Of a DNA stretch of 64,000 nucleotides, positions 17,624 through 26,171 are shown piece by piece; within the stretch, counting starts at the first letter, position 1; every line of letters begins with the position of its first letter. The position numbers were made by a program, and so were the translations under genes. Source of the DNA: Motiliproteus sp047633175 (GTDB taxonomy: Bacteria > Pseudomonadota > Gammaproteobacteria > Pseudomonadales > Balneatricaceae). The stretch lies in assembly GCA_047633175.1 (NCBI GenBank), contig JBLIEQ010000003.1:62001-126000 (forward strand), read 5' to 3'. Below the pieces are notes generated by a model, which saw only the letters and a program-made list of their open reading frames with translations, was not told the origin of the DNA and made no database searches.

Positions 17624-18920
17624 CAGCATTAAACGATTTACCCCTGGAATCCTGCCACGCCTATTGCTCTGCCTGTTAGCGGCAGCTCCCTGGGCTCAGG
17701 CTGAGGAGAAGTTACTCGACCGTGTCATCGCCATCGTCGGCAACGACATCATCGTGCAGAGTGAGTTGACGCGGCGCAGCGACAGCATCCGCCAACAACT
17801 GCTTGAGCGCAACACTCAGCTGCCCGATGCCGCCACCTTTAACCGGCAGGTACTGGACAAACTGATTATCGATCGCATCCAACTACACCTGGCCGCCGCC
17901 AACGGCATCGAGGTCTCCAACGACGAGCTTAACGGCACCCTGGATCGGATTGCACGGAGTAATAAGCTGTCACTGACTCAATTCAAACAGCAACTTGAAG
18001 CCGAAGGGCAAAACTATCTTGAGGCTCGCGAACAGATCCGCAGCGAGATCCTGGTGACCCGAACCCAGGAACGCCTTGTTAACCAGCGTATCCATATCTC
18101 AGAACAGGAGATTAACAACCTGCTGACCTCTGAGCAGGGGCGTATAAACGCAGAGCCCCGGCTGCATATCGGCCATATCATGATCCCTCTGGCGACTTCC
18201 GCCAGCCCTGAGCAGATAAATCAAACCCAGCAACAGGCCGTAAAGATCCACCAACAGCTCCTCGAGGGTGCCGATTTTGCGGCGACTGCGCTGGCGGTAT
18301 CTAAAGGCGCCGAGGCCCTTAAAGGCGGCGATATCGGCTGGCGCAAGCCTTCCGAACTGCCCGCAGCGGTCGCAGAGGCGGTCCAGACACTGAAAACAGG
18401 TGAGTTAACCGAGCCCTTTCGCATCGGCGGCGGCTTTCATATCCTTAAAGTGATCGAACGTCGCGGTGGAGAGAAGCAACTTGTTGACCAGACTCAGGTG
18501 CGGCATATTCTGATCACTCCGAACGCGATCCGCTCCCCCAGAGAGGCTGAATTGCTCATCTATGAGATCTACCGCCGCCTCAATGACGGTGAAGACTTTG
18601 CCATCCTCGCCAAGCAGCACAGCGATGATCCCGGCAGCGGCAGCAATGGCGGCGACCTGGGTTGGACCATGGATGGACAGATGGTTCCTGAGTTTGAACA
18701 GGTGCTGCATGCCTCTGCTACCGGCGAGATCAGCGCACCCTTTAAGACCCAGTTTGGATGGCATCTGCTGCAGGTTACCGAGCGCCGCCAGCAAGATTTT
18801 GGCGAAGAGATCTTACGAAAACAGGCTACCGAGACCATCCGCAAACGCAAGTTCGCCGAGAGTCTCGCAACCTGGATCCGCGAGATCCGTGCCGAAACCT
18901 ATGTCGAGATCAAGCAGTAA
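17616..18920 (+). CDS. surA: Periplasmic chaperone and peptidyl-prolyl isomerase SurA
   Basis: About 434 residues from the ATG at 17616, which overlaps the lptD stop; an ATG six codons earlier is possible. Signal peptide: MSNSIKRFTPGILPRLLLCL ending near AQA. The SurA_N chaperone domain follows (LLDRVIAIVGNDIIVQSEL). Two parvulin domains start near RLHIGHIMIPL and VRHILITPNAI; the second has the classic LAKQHSDDPGSGSNGGDLGW. It escorts outer-membrane proteins, notably LptD, across the periplasm, matching the adjacent lptD. Confidence 0.96.
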   Translation: MSNSIKRFTPGILPRLLLCLLAAAPWAQAEEKLLDRVIAIVGNDIIVQSELTRRSDSIRQQLLERNTQLPDAATFNRQVLDKLIIDRIQLHLAAANGIEVSNDELNGTLDRIARSNKLSLTQFKQQLEAEGQNYLEAREQIRSEILVTRTQERLVNQRIHISEQEINNLLTSEQGRINAEPRLHIGHIMIPLATSASPEQINQTQQQAVKIHQQLLEGADFAATALAVSKGAEALKGGDIGWRKPSELPAAVAEAVQTLKTGELTEPFRIGGGFHILKVIERRGGEKQLVDQTQVRHILITPNAIRSPREAELLIYEIYRRLNDGEDFAILAKQHSDDPGSGSNGGDLGWTMDGQMVPEFEQVLHASATGEISAPFKTQFGWHLLQVTERRQQDFGEEILRKQATETIRKRKFAESLATWIREIRAETYVEIKQ

Positions 18921-19082
18921 CCCAGACTTCACTCCCGTAATGAGCGACTCCAGCGGTGCCATTCTCTTAAGCCTTTAGTCTTTTGTTTTTTGATAAAAGA
19001 AGAAGAAGGGGGAGTGGCTTGCCTTCCAAGAGGCTGATTACTCGCCTCTGACTTATCCCAACAGATCCGTTATTATTGAGAC

Positions 19083-20162
19083 ATGATCCTAGACTCTGAT
19101 TCAACACTAAGACCGCAGTCCAGCATCCAGCGTACCGCAACTCCGAGCTGCTACCGCCTGGCGCTCACACCGGGCGAGCCTGCAGGCATCGGTCCTGAGC
19201 TGTGCATTCAGCTGGCCCAGGACGCTCAGCCGCACCAGCTGGTGGTGTTCGCCGATCCGCAACTGCTAAGGCAACGTGCCGAGCTGCTAGGACTGCCTAT
19301 CCGCCTGCGCCCGTTTGACCCCGACAGCCCCCCGCAGCCAACCCAGGCAGGCGAACTGACTGTGGCAGAGGAAGCGTTGGCAGAACCGGCTATCGCCGGA
19401 GTACTGAATACCGCCAACGCCGCTTACGTCCTCAAGACGCTGCAGCGGGCAACCCGCGGCTGCTCAACGGGACTGTTCGATGCGCTGGTGACCGGGCCGG
19501 TCCACAAGGGCATCATCAATGATGCCGGCATCCCCTTCAGTGGCCATACCGAATTTTTGATGCAGCAGACCTCCAGCGAACAGGTGGTCATGATGCTCGC
19601 CACCGAGGGCCTGAGGGTCGCGCTGGTTACGACCCACTTGCCTCTGTCACAGGTCTCGGCCGCGATCACGGCCGAGCGTCTGAGCCAGATCTGCCGGATT
19701 CTCGATACCGACCTGCGGCGGCGCTTTGGCTTGCCACAGCCCCGCATCCTGGTCTGTGGCCTTAACCCGCATGCCGGTGAAAACGGCTACCTGGGCACCG
19801 AGGAACAGCTAATTATAGAACCTACACTGGCCGCACTACGCGCCGAGGGACTAACCCTGATCGGCCCGCTACCCGCCGATACCCTGTTCACCCCCCACCA
19901 ACTCGAACGCGGTGACGTGGTGCTGGCGATGTATCACGACCAGGGACTCCCCGTACTCAAATACCAGGGCTTTGGCCAGGCGGTAAACATCACCCTAGGG
20001 CTACCCATTATCCGTACCTCGGTCGATCACGGTACAGCCCTCGATCTGGCTGGCAGCGGCAACGCCAACCTCGGCAGCCTGATCACAGCGATCGACTATG
20101 CGGTACAGATGGCCGATGCCTCAACCCATTCCCACAGCGCGATGCCAGAGATACTGACGTAA
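19083..20162 (+). CDS. pdxA: 4-hydroxythreonine-4-phosphate dehydrogenase
   Basis: A 359-residue NAD-dependent, metal-dependent enzyme of pyridoxal 5'-phosphate synthesis. The core starts at LALTPGEPAGIGPELCIQLA after a 22-residue extension, so a later start is possible but no better one is seen. Metal and substrate motifs: FSGHTEFLMQQ, VTTHLPLSQVS, CGLNPHAGENGY, LAMYHDQGLPVLKYQGFG and TSVDHGTALDLAGSGNA. A 162-bp gap after surA includes a small inverted repeat (AGAGGC/GCCTCT, 19029-19049) and may hold a separate promoter. Confidence 0.96.
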   Translation: MILDSDSTLRPQSSIQRTATPSCYRLALTPGEPAGIGPELCIQLAQDAQPHQLVVFADPQLLRQRAELLGLPIRLRPFDPDSPPQPTQAGELTVAEEALAEPAIAGVLNTANAAYVLKTLQRATRGCSTGLFDALVTGPVHKGIINDAGIPFSGHTEFLMQQTSSEQVVMMLATEGLRVALVTTHLPLSQVSAAITAERLSQICRILDTDLRRRFGLPQPRILVCGLNPHAGENGYLGTEEQLIIEPTLAALRAEGLTLIGPLPADTLFTPHQLERGDVVLAMYHDQGLPVLKYQGFGQAVNITLGLPIIRTSVDHGTALDLAGSGNANLGSLITAIDYAVQMADASTHSHSAMPEILT

Positions 20163-21007
20163 TGAAGAAAGCACCTCAAGGACATCAGGCGCGCAAGCGT
20201 TTTGGCCAGAACTTCCTCCAGGATCAGGGCGTTATTCGAAGCATCATCCGCACTATCAATCCCAAACCCGGGCAACACCTGGTCGAAATAGGGCCGGGGC
20301 TGGGCGCCCTGACCGAAGAGATCCTCAGTGGCTGCGGGGAGTTGGATGTGGTCGAACTGGACCGTGATCTTATCCCGATCCTGCGCACCAAGTTTTTCAG
20401 CTATGGCGACAGCTTCCGGATTCATCAGGCCGATGCCCTGAAATTTGATTTCCAGTCGCTGGCCGGCGATCAACGTCCGCTGCGGGTGATCGGCAACCTG
20501 CCCTACAACATCTCTACGCCGCTTATTTTTCACCTGCTGAGTTACAATCACCTGATCGAAGATATGTACTTTATGCTGCAAAAGGAGGTGGTCGACCGAC
20601 TGGCCGCCAAGCCCGGTGACAGTGCCTACGGACGACTGGGGATCATGGCTCAGTATTATTGCGAGGTCTCTTCGCTGTTTCCGGTCGGCCCGGAATCTTT
20701 CCATCCCCAGCCCAAGGTCCACTCGGCGATCGTCAAACTCCGCCCCTACACCGAGCCACCCATCCCGGCTGACTGCATTACCGATTTTAAGGACCTGGTG
20801 CGGATCGCCTTCGGTCAGCGGCGCAAGACGTTGCGCAACAATCTCAAGAAGCTACTGCCCGGCGAAGAAATCGAATCTCTGGGGATAGATCCGGGGTTAC
20901 GCCCGGAAACTCTGTCCCTGACCGATTTCGTTCGCCTGGCGAACCACTATACCGGCTACAAAGCACAACAGCCCGTTGCCAGCGACCTGGCGGAGAGCCC
21001 TATATGA
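20162..21007 (+). CDS. rsmA: 16S rRNA (adenine1518-N6/adenine1519-N6)-dimethyltransferase
   Basis: A 281-residue SAM-dependent methyltransferase (KsgA) that dimethylates the two adenines of the helix 45 loop late in 30S assembly. Motifs: HQARKRFGQNFLQDQGVI, SAM site LVEIGPGLGALTEEIL, acidic VVELDRDLI, and catalytic NLPYNISTPLIFHL. The C-terminal helical domain holds AFGQRRKTLRNNLKKLLPG. Its ATG overlaps the last base of the pdxA stop (TAATG) and its own stop overlaps apaG by 4 nt, so the three are translationally coupled. Confidence 0.97.
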   Translation: MKKAPQGHQARKRFGQNFLQDQGVIRSIIRTINPKPGQHLVEIGPGLGALTEEILSGCGELDVVELDRDLIPILRTKFFSYGDSFRIHQADALKFDFQSLAGDQRPLRVIGNLPYNISTPLIFHLLSYNHLIEDMYFMLQKEVVDRLAAKPGDSAYGRLGIMAQYYCEVSSLFPVGPESFHPQPKVHSAIVKLRPYTEPPIPADCITDFKDLVRIAFGQRRKTLRNNLKKLLPGEEIESLGIDPGLRPETLSLTDFVRLANHYTGYKAQQPVASDLAESPI

Positions 21008-21393
21008 GCGACCAACCTGTGCCAACCGATCCCATCAGCATCAAAGTCGAGACCCGCTACGTTGACAACCAGTCCGACCCTGATAACCAGCGCTATGTAT
21101 TTTCCTACCATGTCACCATCAGCAACCGGGGTGACGTCCCCATCAAGCTGCTCAGCCGCTACTGGCGGATCACCGACGGCGACCAACATGAACAAGAGGT
21201 GCAGGGTCAGGGCGTGATTGGCGAGCAACCTGAGATCGCTCCTGGACAGAGCTTTAGCTATACCAGCGGTACCGTGCTGCCCTCGGAAGTAGGTATGATG
21301 GAGGGCCATTACGTGATGCAAAGACCCTCTGGCGAGCAGTTCCAGACGCCCATCGGCGCCTTTACGCTCGCACTCCCGCACGCACTTCACTAG
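21004..21393 (+). CDS. apaG: ApaG protein (Co2+/Mg2+ efflux-associated)
   Basis: A 129-residue single-domain protein of the ApaG/DUF525 fibronectin-like fold. Typical segments: ETRYVDNQSDPDNQRYVFSY, VTISNRGDVPIKLLSRYWRI, VQGQGVIGEQPEIAPGQSF and MEGHYVMQRPSGEQF. The family is linked to divalent cation resistance but its molecular role is unsettled. It overlaps rsmA by 4 nt and abuts apaH. Confidence 0.95.
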   Translation: MSDQPVPTDPISIKVETRYVDNQSDPDNQRYVFSYHVTISNRGDVPIKLLSRYWRITDGDQHEQEVQGQGVIGEQPEIAPGQSFSYTSGTVLPSEVGMMEGHYVMQRPSGEQFQTPIGAFTLALPHALH

Positions 21394-22221
21394 ATGGCGA
21401 CCTATGCGGTAGGCGACCTTCAGGGCTGCCTGGACGAACTTAAAGCCCTGCTGGCTAAGGTCAATTTCGGCGCCGAAGATCAGCTCTGGCTGGCGGGAGA
21501 TCTGGTCAATCGTGGCCCCCAATCCCTGGAGACCCTTCGCTTCGTCAAAGATCTGGGAAACCAGGCCAGGGCAGTGCTGGGCAATCATGATCTGCACCTG
21601 CTGGCCGTGGCTTTCGGGACTAGGAAAGCCACACGCAAAGATACCTTCGACGCGATTCTCCAGGCACCCGACCGTGATGAACTGCTGCAGTGGCTGCGTC
21701 ATCTGCCGCTGCTACACCAAGATACTGCCAAGGGCTACCTGATGGTCCATGCCGGCATCCCGCCGATCTGGAGCCTGGATCAAGCCACCGATTACGCCCG
21801 GGAGGTCGAGGCCGTGCTGCAGAGCCCGCTGGCCTGCGAATTTTTCAGCAACATGTACGGCAATGAACCCAGCCGCTGGAAAGACAGCCTCGATGGCTGG
21901 CCGCGGCTCCGCCTGATCACCAACTATTTCACCCGAATGCGCTTCTGCAATGCCAAGGGCAAGCTGGAGCTCGACACCAAGACCGGACTGCAAAACACCC
22001 CTGCAGGCTATGCGCCCTGGTTTAGCTTCAGTAACCGGCTGACGGCTGCCCAGCGCATACTCTTCGGGCACTGGGCAGCCCTCGAGGGCCGCGCCGACGC
22101 GCCTAACATCTACCCGCTCGATACCGGCTGTGTTTGGGGAGGGCGACTCACCGCGCTACGGCTCGAGGATGAAACCTATTTCAGCGTTCCCTGTAGCAGC
22201 CATAGTGCCGGTCATGCTTAA
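21394..22221 (+). CDS. apaH: Symmetrical bis(5'-nucleosyl)-tetraphosphatase
   Basis: A 275-residue metallophosphatase that splits Ap4A into two ADP molecules and so clears stress dinucleotides and NpN RNA caps. Metal motifs are clear: YAVGDLQGCLDEL, LAGDLVNRGPQSLE, VLGNHDLHLLAV and MVHAGIPPIW, with the late GHWAALEG His. It starts one base after the apaG stop and is followed, after 55 bp, by glpE. Confidence 0.96.
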   Translation: MATYAVGDLQGCLDELKALLAKVNFGAEDQLWLAGDLVNRGPQSLETLRFVKDLGNQARAVLGNHDLHLLAVAFGTRKATRKDTFDAILQAPDRDELLQWLRHLPLLHQDTAKGYLMVHAGIPPIWSLDQATDYAREVEAVLQSPLACEFFSNMYGNEPSRWKDSLDGWPRLRLITNYFTRMRFCNAKGKLELDTKTGLQNTPAGYAPWFSFSNRLTAAQRILFGHWAALEGRADAPNIYPLDTGCVWGGRLTALRLEDETYFSVPCSSHSAGHA

Positions 22222-22276
22222 TCATCCCCCCGTTAGCCCCCTCGTTAACCTAATACAATAAGAATAAGGAGCACCT

Positions 22277-22597
22277 ATGACAGAATTTCAACAGATCGAT
22301 ATTAATCAGGCCCAGCAGCTGCTTGAAAAGGGCGCGACCCTAGCCGATGTGCGCGATGAAGGCAGTTACCAGAGCGCGCATATCCGCGGCGCCGTCCATC
22401 TGCATAATCAGAATCTGCAGGAATTTATCGATGCCGCCGATCTCGACCTGCCCCTGCTGGTCTATTGCTACCACGGCCATAGCAGTCAGTCGGCGGCGCA
22501 GTTTCTGCTTGAACGTGGCTTCGATGAGGCCTATAGCCTGATTGGTGGTTTTGAAGCCTGGCAGCAGGCCTTCCCCGACCACTGCGTTCAGGATTGA
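22277..22597 (+). CDS. glpE: Thiosulfate sulfurtransferase GlpE (single-domain rhodanese)
   Basis: A 106-residue cytoplasmic rhodanese. The active-site loop is VYCYHGHSSQSAA with the catalytic Cys; family GlpE proteins have CYHGxSS here. GATLADVRDEGSYQSAHIRG is the conserved front half. It transfers sulfur from thiosulfate to thiol acceptors. A good ribosome binding site (AAGGAG) lies 9 nt before the ATG. It sits between apaH and cca on the same strand. Confidence 0.93.
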   Translation: MTEFQQIDINQAQQLLEKGATLADVRDEGSYQSAHIRGAVHLHNQNLQEFIDAADLDLPLLVYCYHGHSSQSAAQFLLERGFDEAYSLIGGFEAWQQAFPDHCVQD

Positions 22598-22623
22598 GAA
22601 TATAGAGCAGGATGAAGAGCACG

Positions 22624-23766
22624 ATGGAGATCTATCAAGTTGGCGGCGCAGTACGGGATCGTTTACTCGGCCTGGCTGTTCATGATCACGACTGGGTGGT
22701 GGTCGGCGCCAGCGTTGCAGAGATGCTATCGCAGGGCTACCTGCCAGTAGGCAAAGATTTCCCGGTTTTCCTACACCCCAACACGCATGAAGAATATGCC
22801 CTGGCACGCACCGAGCGCAAAAGCGGTCAGGGCTACGGCGGCTTTACGTTCCACACAGCCTGCGATGTAACCCTACCGCAGGACCTGCTGCGCCGGGATC
22901 TGAGCATCAACGCCATCGCAGAAGATGCTCAGGGCAACCTGACCGACCCCTATGGCGGCCAACGCGACTTGCAAGACCGGCTGCTCCGCCATGTGTCGCC
23001 CGCCTTCGCCGAAGATCCGCTGCGCGTGCTGCGAGTCGCCCGGTTTCTGGCCCGCTTTTATCCGCTGGGCTTTAGTATCGATCCCACGACTCTGGCCCTG
23101 ATGAGCCAACTCAGCCAGAGCGGCGAGCTCCAGGCACTCTCTGCCGAGCGGGTCTGGAAAGAGACCGAACGGGCGCTGACCGAAACCAATCCCGAGCAGT
23201 ATTTTATAACTCTGGACCAGTGCGGCGCACTAGAGCAACTGATGCCAGAGCTCGCGGCGACACGACCCGCTAGCCGCCATCTAGACTCAGGGTTAGCGGC
23301 GTTAATCGCTGCCACCGCAATCAGCGCTCAGGCAAATGTACGCTGGTCGGTCCTGTGCCATAGCATCAAAAGCGAGGACGCCTTGCAAGCACTGCAGCAA
23401 CGTCTTAAGACACCCCGCCACTACCAGGATACGGCGCTACTGCTGTGGCGCCATCAACCGCTGCTTGCCGAACCGCTGAGCGCAGCGTCGGTGATGGCGC
23501 TGTTTCAGGGCCTGGATCTGCAACGTCGACCCGAGCGACTGGCGCCCTTTATCGAGGGCTGTCAGGCACTGAGCGGACTGAGTGCCGAGCCGTTCTTGGC
23601 CACGACTGCACAGCTACAACAGCTGCTCGACGCGCTCCGGCAGATCCAGCCCCGCACGCTGGTCAACGAGGGCTTTAAGGGGGCCAAACTGGGCCAGGAG
23701 CTGCAGCGCCGCCAGCTTGAGGTCCTTGAGCAACGGCTGCTGCCCCCAGCCACTGAACACTCCTGA
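22624..23766 (+). CDS. cca: CCA-adding tRNA nucleotidyltransferase
   Basis: About 380 residues from the ATG at 22624 (MEIYQVGGAVRDRLLGL); the ATG at 22612 adds only MKST. It belongs to the class II nucleotidyltransferases: the catalytic head contains VGGAVRDRLLGLAVHDHDWV, and RRDLSINAIAEDAQGNLTDP and RVLRVARFLARF follow as the nucleotide-recognition and neck regions. There is no C-terminal HD phosphohydrolase domain, as in several pseudomonad enzymes. It repairs or builds the CCA end of tRNAs. It begins 14-26 nt after glpE and is followed 9 nt later by folM. Confidence 0.94.
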   Translation: MEIYQVGGAVRDRLLGLAVHDHDWVVVGASVAEMLSQGYLPVGKDFPVFLHPNTHEEYALARTERKSGQGYGGFTFHTACDVTLPQDLLRRDLSINAIAEDAQGNLTDPYGGQRDLQDRLLRHVSPAFAEDPLRVLRVARFLARFYPLGFSIDPTTLALMSQLSQSGELQALSAERVWKETERALTETNPEQYFITLDQCGALEQLMPELAATRPASRHLDSGLAALIAATAISAQANVRWSVLCHSIKSEDALQALQQRLKTPRHYQDTALLLWRHQPLLAEPLSAASVMALFQGLDLQRRPERLAPFIEGCQALSGLSAEPFLATTAQLQQLLDALRQIQPRTLVNEGFKGAKLGQELQRRQLEVLEQRLLPPATEHS

Positions 23767-23775
23767 GGATCACTA

Positions 23776-24549
23776 ATGCCCGCTAGCCAACCAGAGCATC
23801 AACCCGACAACCTGCAGCAACCGGTCGCCCTGATTACCGGCGCGGCGCGACGTATCGGCGCCTGTATCGCCCGGCGGCTGCACCAGGCCGGCTACCGGGT
23901 CGTGATTCACTATCAGCACTCGCACCAGGAGGCGCAGCAACTGACCGCTGATCTCAACCTGCTGCGGCCCGATTCTGCGGTCAGCCTGCAGGCCGATCTC
24001 TGCGGCAGCTCCGCCATCGAGCAGCTAGCGATCAATGTTCAGCAGCAGTGGCAGCGGCTGGATCTGCTGGTCAACAACGCCTCCAGCTTCTACCCGACCC
24101 CGATCGAGACGATCACCGAGGACGACTGGGATGCGCTAATCGGCTCCAACCTCAAGGCCCCCCTATGGCTATCCAGAGCCCTGTTGCCCGCGCTGCGTGA
24201 ACAGCAAGGCAGCATCGTCAACATCGTCGATGTGCATGCGCAGCGTCCCTTGCAGGACTATCCGCTGTACTCAATCGCCAAGGCCGGGCTGGCGATGCTG
24301 ACCCAGAGCCTGGCTAAAGAGCTGGCCCCGCTGATCCGGGTCAATGGAGTGGCCCCCGGACCTATCCTGCCCCCTGAAGGCGCCGCACAACGCGATCCGG
24401 TCGCCGAACAACAGACCCTCGACAAGACCCTGCTACGACGCTACGGCACCCCGGACGATATCGCCGACACCGTGCTCTTTCTGGCGCAACAAGCCTTTAT
24501 CACCGGTCAGATCATCGCAGTCGATGGCGGGAAATCGATCCATAGTTAA
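23776..24549 (+). CDS. folM: Pteridine reductase / dihydromonapterin reductase (SDR family)
   Basis: A 257-residue short-chain dehydrogenase. The cofactor site is ALITGAARRIGACIARRLHQ, with the ARR pattern of pteridine reductases (PTR1/FolM) rather than the GxxxGIG of ordinary SDRs. LVNNASSFYPTPIETITEDD, the catalytic YSIAKAGLAMLTQSLAKEL and GVAPGPILPPEG follow. It reduces dihydromonapterin or dihydrofolate with NADPH. It is the last gene of the lptD-to-folM series, directly followed by an inverted repeat that could terminate transcription. Confidence 0.9.
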   Translation: MPASQPEHQPDNLQQPVALITGAARRIGACIARRLHQAGYRVVIHYQHSHQEAQQLTADLNLLRPDSAVSLQADLCGSSAIEQLAINVQQQWQRLDLLVNNASSFYPTPIETITEDDWDALIGSNLKAPLWLSRALLPALREQQGSIVNIVDVHAQRPLQDYPLYSIAKAGLAMLTQSLAKELAPLIRVNGVAPGPILPPEGAAQRDPVAEQQTLDKTLLRRYGTPDDIADTVLFLAQQAFITGQIIAVDGGKSIHS

Positions 24550-24550
24550 A

Positions 24551-24601
24551 AATGGGGACAGATTTATTTTCTTATTAAGAACAAATATATCTGTCCCCAT
24601 T
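24551..24601. repeat. 13-bp inverted repeat with GGGGACAGAT arms
   Basis: AATGGGGACAGAT at 24551-24563 and ATCTGTCCCCATT at 24589-24601, perfect arms with a 25-nt AT-rich loop, two bases after the folM stop. This GGGGACAGATTTATTTTC type of sequence is widespread in bacteria near REP-associated transposase genes; none is present here. It may act as a terminator for the upstream operon, but the trailing T-run is poor. Confidence 0.75.
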
Positions 24602-24685
24602 AATTCTAAAATAATGAAAACGACAAAGGCCCAAGGCTGTGAATGCAATAAAAATGAATAAAACATCCTTAAGGACGATGCGTTA

Positions 24686-25105
24686 TTGACTGAAAGTGTC
24701 GGATTTCTTTTGAGCAAAGCAGCGCACAAAATCCATAACCTGCACATGCCTGCCTTTGAACAGTTTGATGTCCAGCCAAAACAATACGGCATTCTCAGCC
24801 TGCTGAAGGTGCACGACCATCTCTCACAGATCGAGATCAGTCGGGCATTAATGATAGACCGCAGTACGATGGTCTCCTTGGTTGATGATTTGGAGAAGAA
24901 GCATCTCGCAATCCGCACACGTGACACTAAGGACAGGCGAGCCTATTCTTTAGCGCTGACTCCAAAAGGCAAGAACCTATTAGAGAAACTTTCCGAGACA
25001 CTCTTCGAGATTGAAGCTAGGTACCTTAAGGTTCTTAGCCAAAAGGATGCGGATAGGTTACGCAGAGCACTGATGCAGCTTATTCTACAAAACGAAACTG
25101 ACTAA
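24686..25105 (+). CDS. MarR family transcriptional regulator
   Basis: A 139-residue winged-helix regulator, starting at TTG (24686-24688) with AAGGA at 24671-24675 as ribosome binding site; the nearby ATG at 24679 is followed by a stop. Winged-helix segments: LSQIEISRALMIDRSTMVSL, VDDLEKKHLAIRTRDTKDRR and AYSLALTPKGKNLL. It is more AT-rich than the core genes on either side. The downstream genes it may once have controlled (VOC and EVE proteins) are broken. Ligand unknown. Confidence 0.87.
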   Translation: MTESVGFLLSKAAHKIHNLHMPAFEQFDVQPKQYGILSLLKVHDHLSQIEISRALMIDRSTMVSLVDDLEKKHLAIRTRDTKDRRAYSLALTPKGKNLLEKLSETLFEIEARYLKVLSQKDADRLRRALMQLILQNETD

Positions 25106-25578
25106 TCTAATAACCCTATTACAAAAGAGTGATAGATTTCGAATCAACTACCAACAAATCACCGTACAACGTCTGTTATTAGCCTGATCCGGTTCCGCAC
25201 CCTTGCTGCCGATGTAACGATAGCCAACTCAGCCTCTCCCTTCTCTATCTAGTCAAAACCAGTCCACCAGGATGTGGACAATAATCTGCCACTCTGCGCG
25301 CAAAAACCGCTACTCCTCTCAATAGATTTAGGTTCCAGTTTTTCCACGTCTTTACTCAGATCAAAAACGGCCAAGGCAGTTGACGTCGAACAGGCAAGAA
25401 CGTTTCAGTCTGCAGGATGCGTATCAATATGCCAATAGAGCCGATAGAGCCAATAGGCATTAACGGTCTTAGCTATGAACTTGATCCCTAAATTAAACAG
25501 CCAGCCACGCTGATCATCAATATGACTGACCAATATGCCAAGGTAGCGGCTTATTAAATTTATATTTGGGGAAACAAT
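25106..25578. other. Non-coding, probably decayed stretch
   Basis: No convincing gene. A minus-strand frame (25405-25638) ending WLYRLYWHIDTHPAD has no recognised family and overlaps the VOC remnant. The stretch separates the MarR gene from that remnant. Confidence 0.5.
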
Positions 25579-26079
25579 ATGACTGATCGAGACGTTCTGA
25601 GTCTTAGCTTTGCAGCACGGGAAGTCCGTGACCTGCATGCGTCGAAAGATTTTTATGTAAACGTTCTTGGCTTCGAGTCAGCTCCGGCCGTGAGGCCTGA
25701 TGCGGTCATCATGAAAAAGATGACAATGGCGCTTCTTTTACTATCAAGGTAATGACTCCGACATCTAAGAGCGCCACTCAACTGGGTGCTGGCGTAGCCA
25801 TCTAGTTTAGATCCCGGAATGTTGATGCACTCGAAACACGAGTAAAAGAAGCGGGAAGCACAGTGCTCTTAACCGCCCAGGAAGGTCCTTTTGGTCGCAT
25901 GGTCGCATGGTCGCATGGTCGCATGGTCGCATGGTCGCATGGTCGCATGGTCGCATGGTCGCATGGTCGCGGTCCAGGATCCTGACGGTCATGTGCTGAC
26001 ATTCCACAACGCACAGTACCCCCCTCAAAAAATCAGTCTTAAAACTGTTCCGGTATTATTGGAAAAGGAAAATCCATGA
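25579..26079 (+). pseudogene. VOC (glyoxalase/dioxygenase) superfamily protein, broken by frameshift, stop and repeat expansion
   Basis: The ATG at 25579 starts MTDRDVLSLSFAAREVRDLH, ASKDFYVNVLGFES, a clear VOC-fold N-terminus. Near 25711-25716 (A5 run in ATGAAAAAG) the frame shifts; the correct continuation is DDNGASFTIKVMTPT, QLGAGVAI, a TAG at 25802 where the family has Trp, then FRSRNVDALETRVKEAGS, TVLLTAQEGPFGRMVA. Here an octamer repeat has expanded from one unit to nine, adding 64 bp and shifting frame again; after it the frame reads VQDPDGHVLTFHNAQYPP to the stop at 26077. All domain parts are still readable, so inactivation is recent. The intact protein would be a small metal-dependent lyase, dioxygenase or antibiotic-binding protein. 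Confidence 0.85.
25893..25970 (+). repeat. Octanucleotide tandem repeat GGTCGCAT x9.75
   Basis: Nine perfect copies of GGTCGCAT (25893-25964) plus GGTCGC (25965-25970). It lies inside the VOC coding sequence at the codons for GRMVA. One full unit plus the six-base remainder would restore the family sequence FGRMVAVQDPDG, so eight extra units (64 bp, +1 frame) were gained, presumably by slipped-strand replication. Confidence 0.97.
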
Positions 26080-26171
26080 CAGCTCAAATCAACTCTTTTT
26101 ATGATGCCGTCGTTTTGGTAGCGGAGCTGGCTTCCCCGCGAAGCAGCCTGATATGTCACTAAGGAGGACAA

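Noticed and set aside
25405..25638. Minus-strand frame ending WLYRLYWHIDTHPAD
   Set aside because: It overlaps the VOC remnant start and lacks a convincing start site; no family was recognised.
25893..25970. Possible CRISPR-like array
   Set aside because: The unit is 8 bp with no spacers; it is a simple tandem repeat inside a reading frame.
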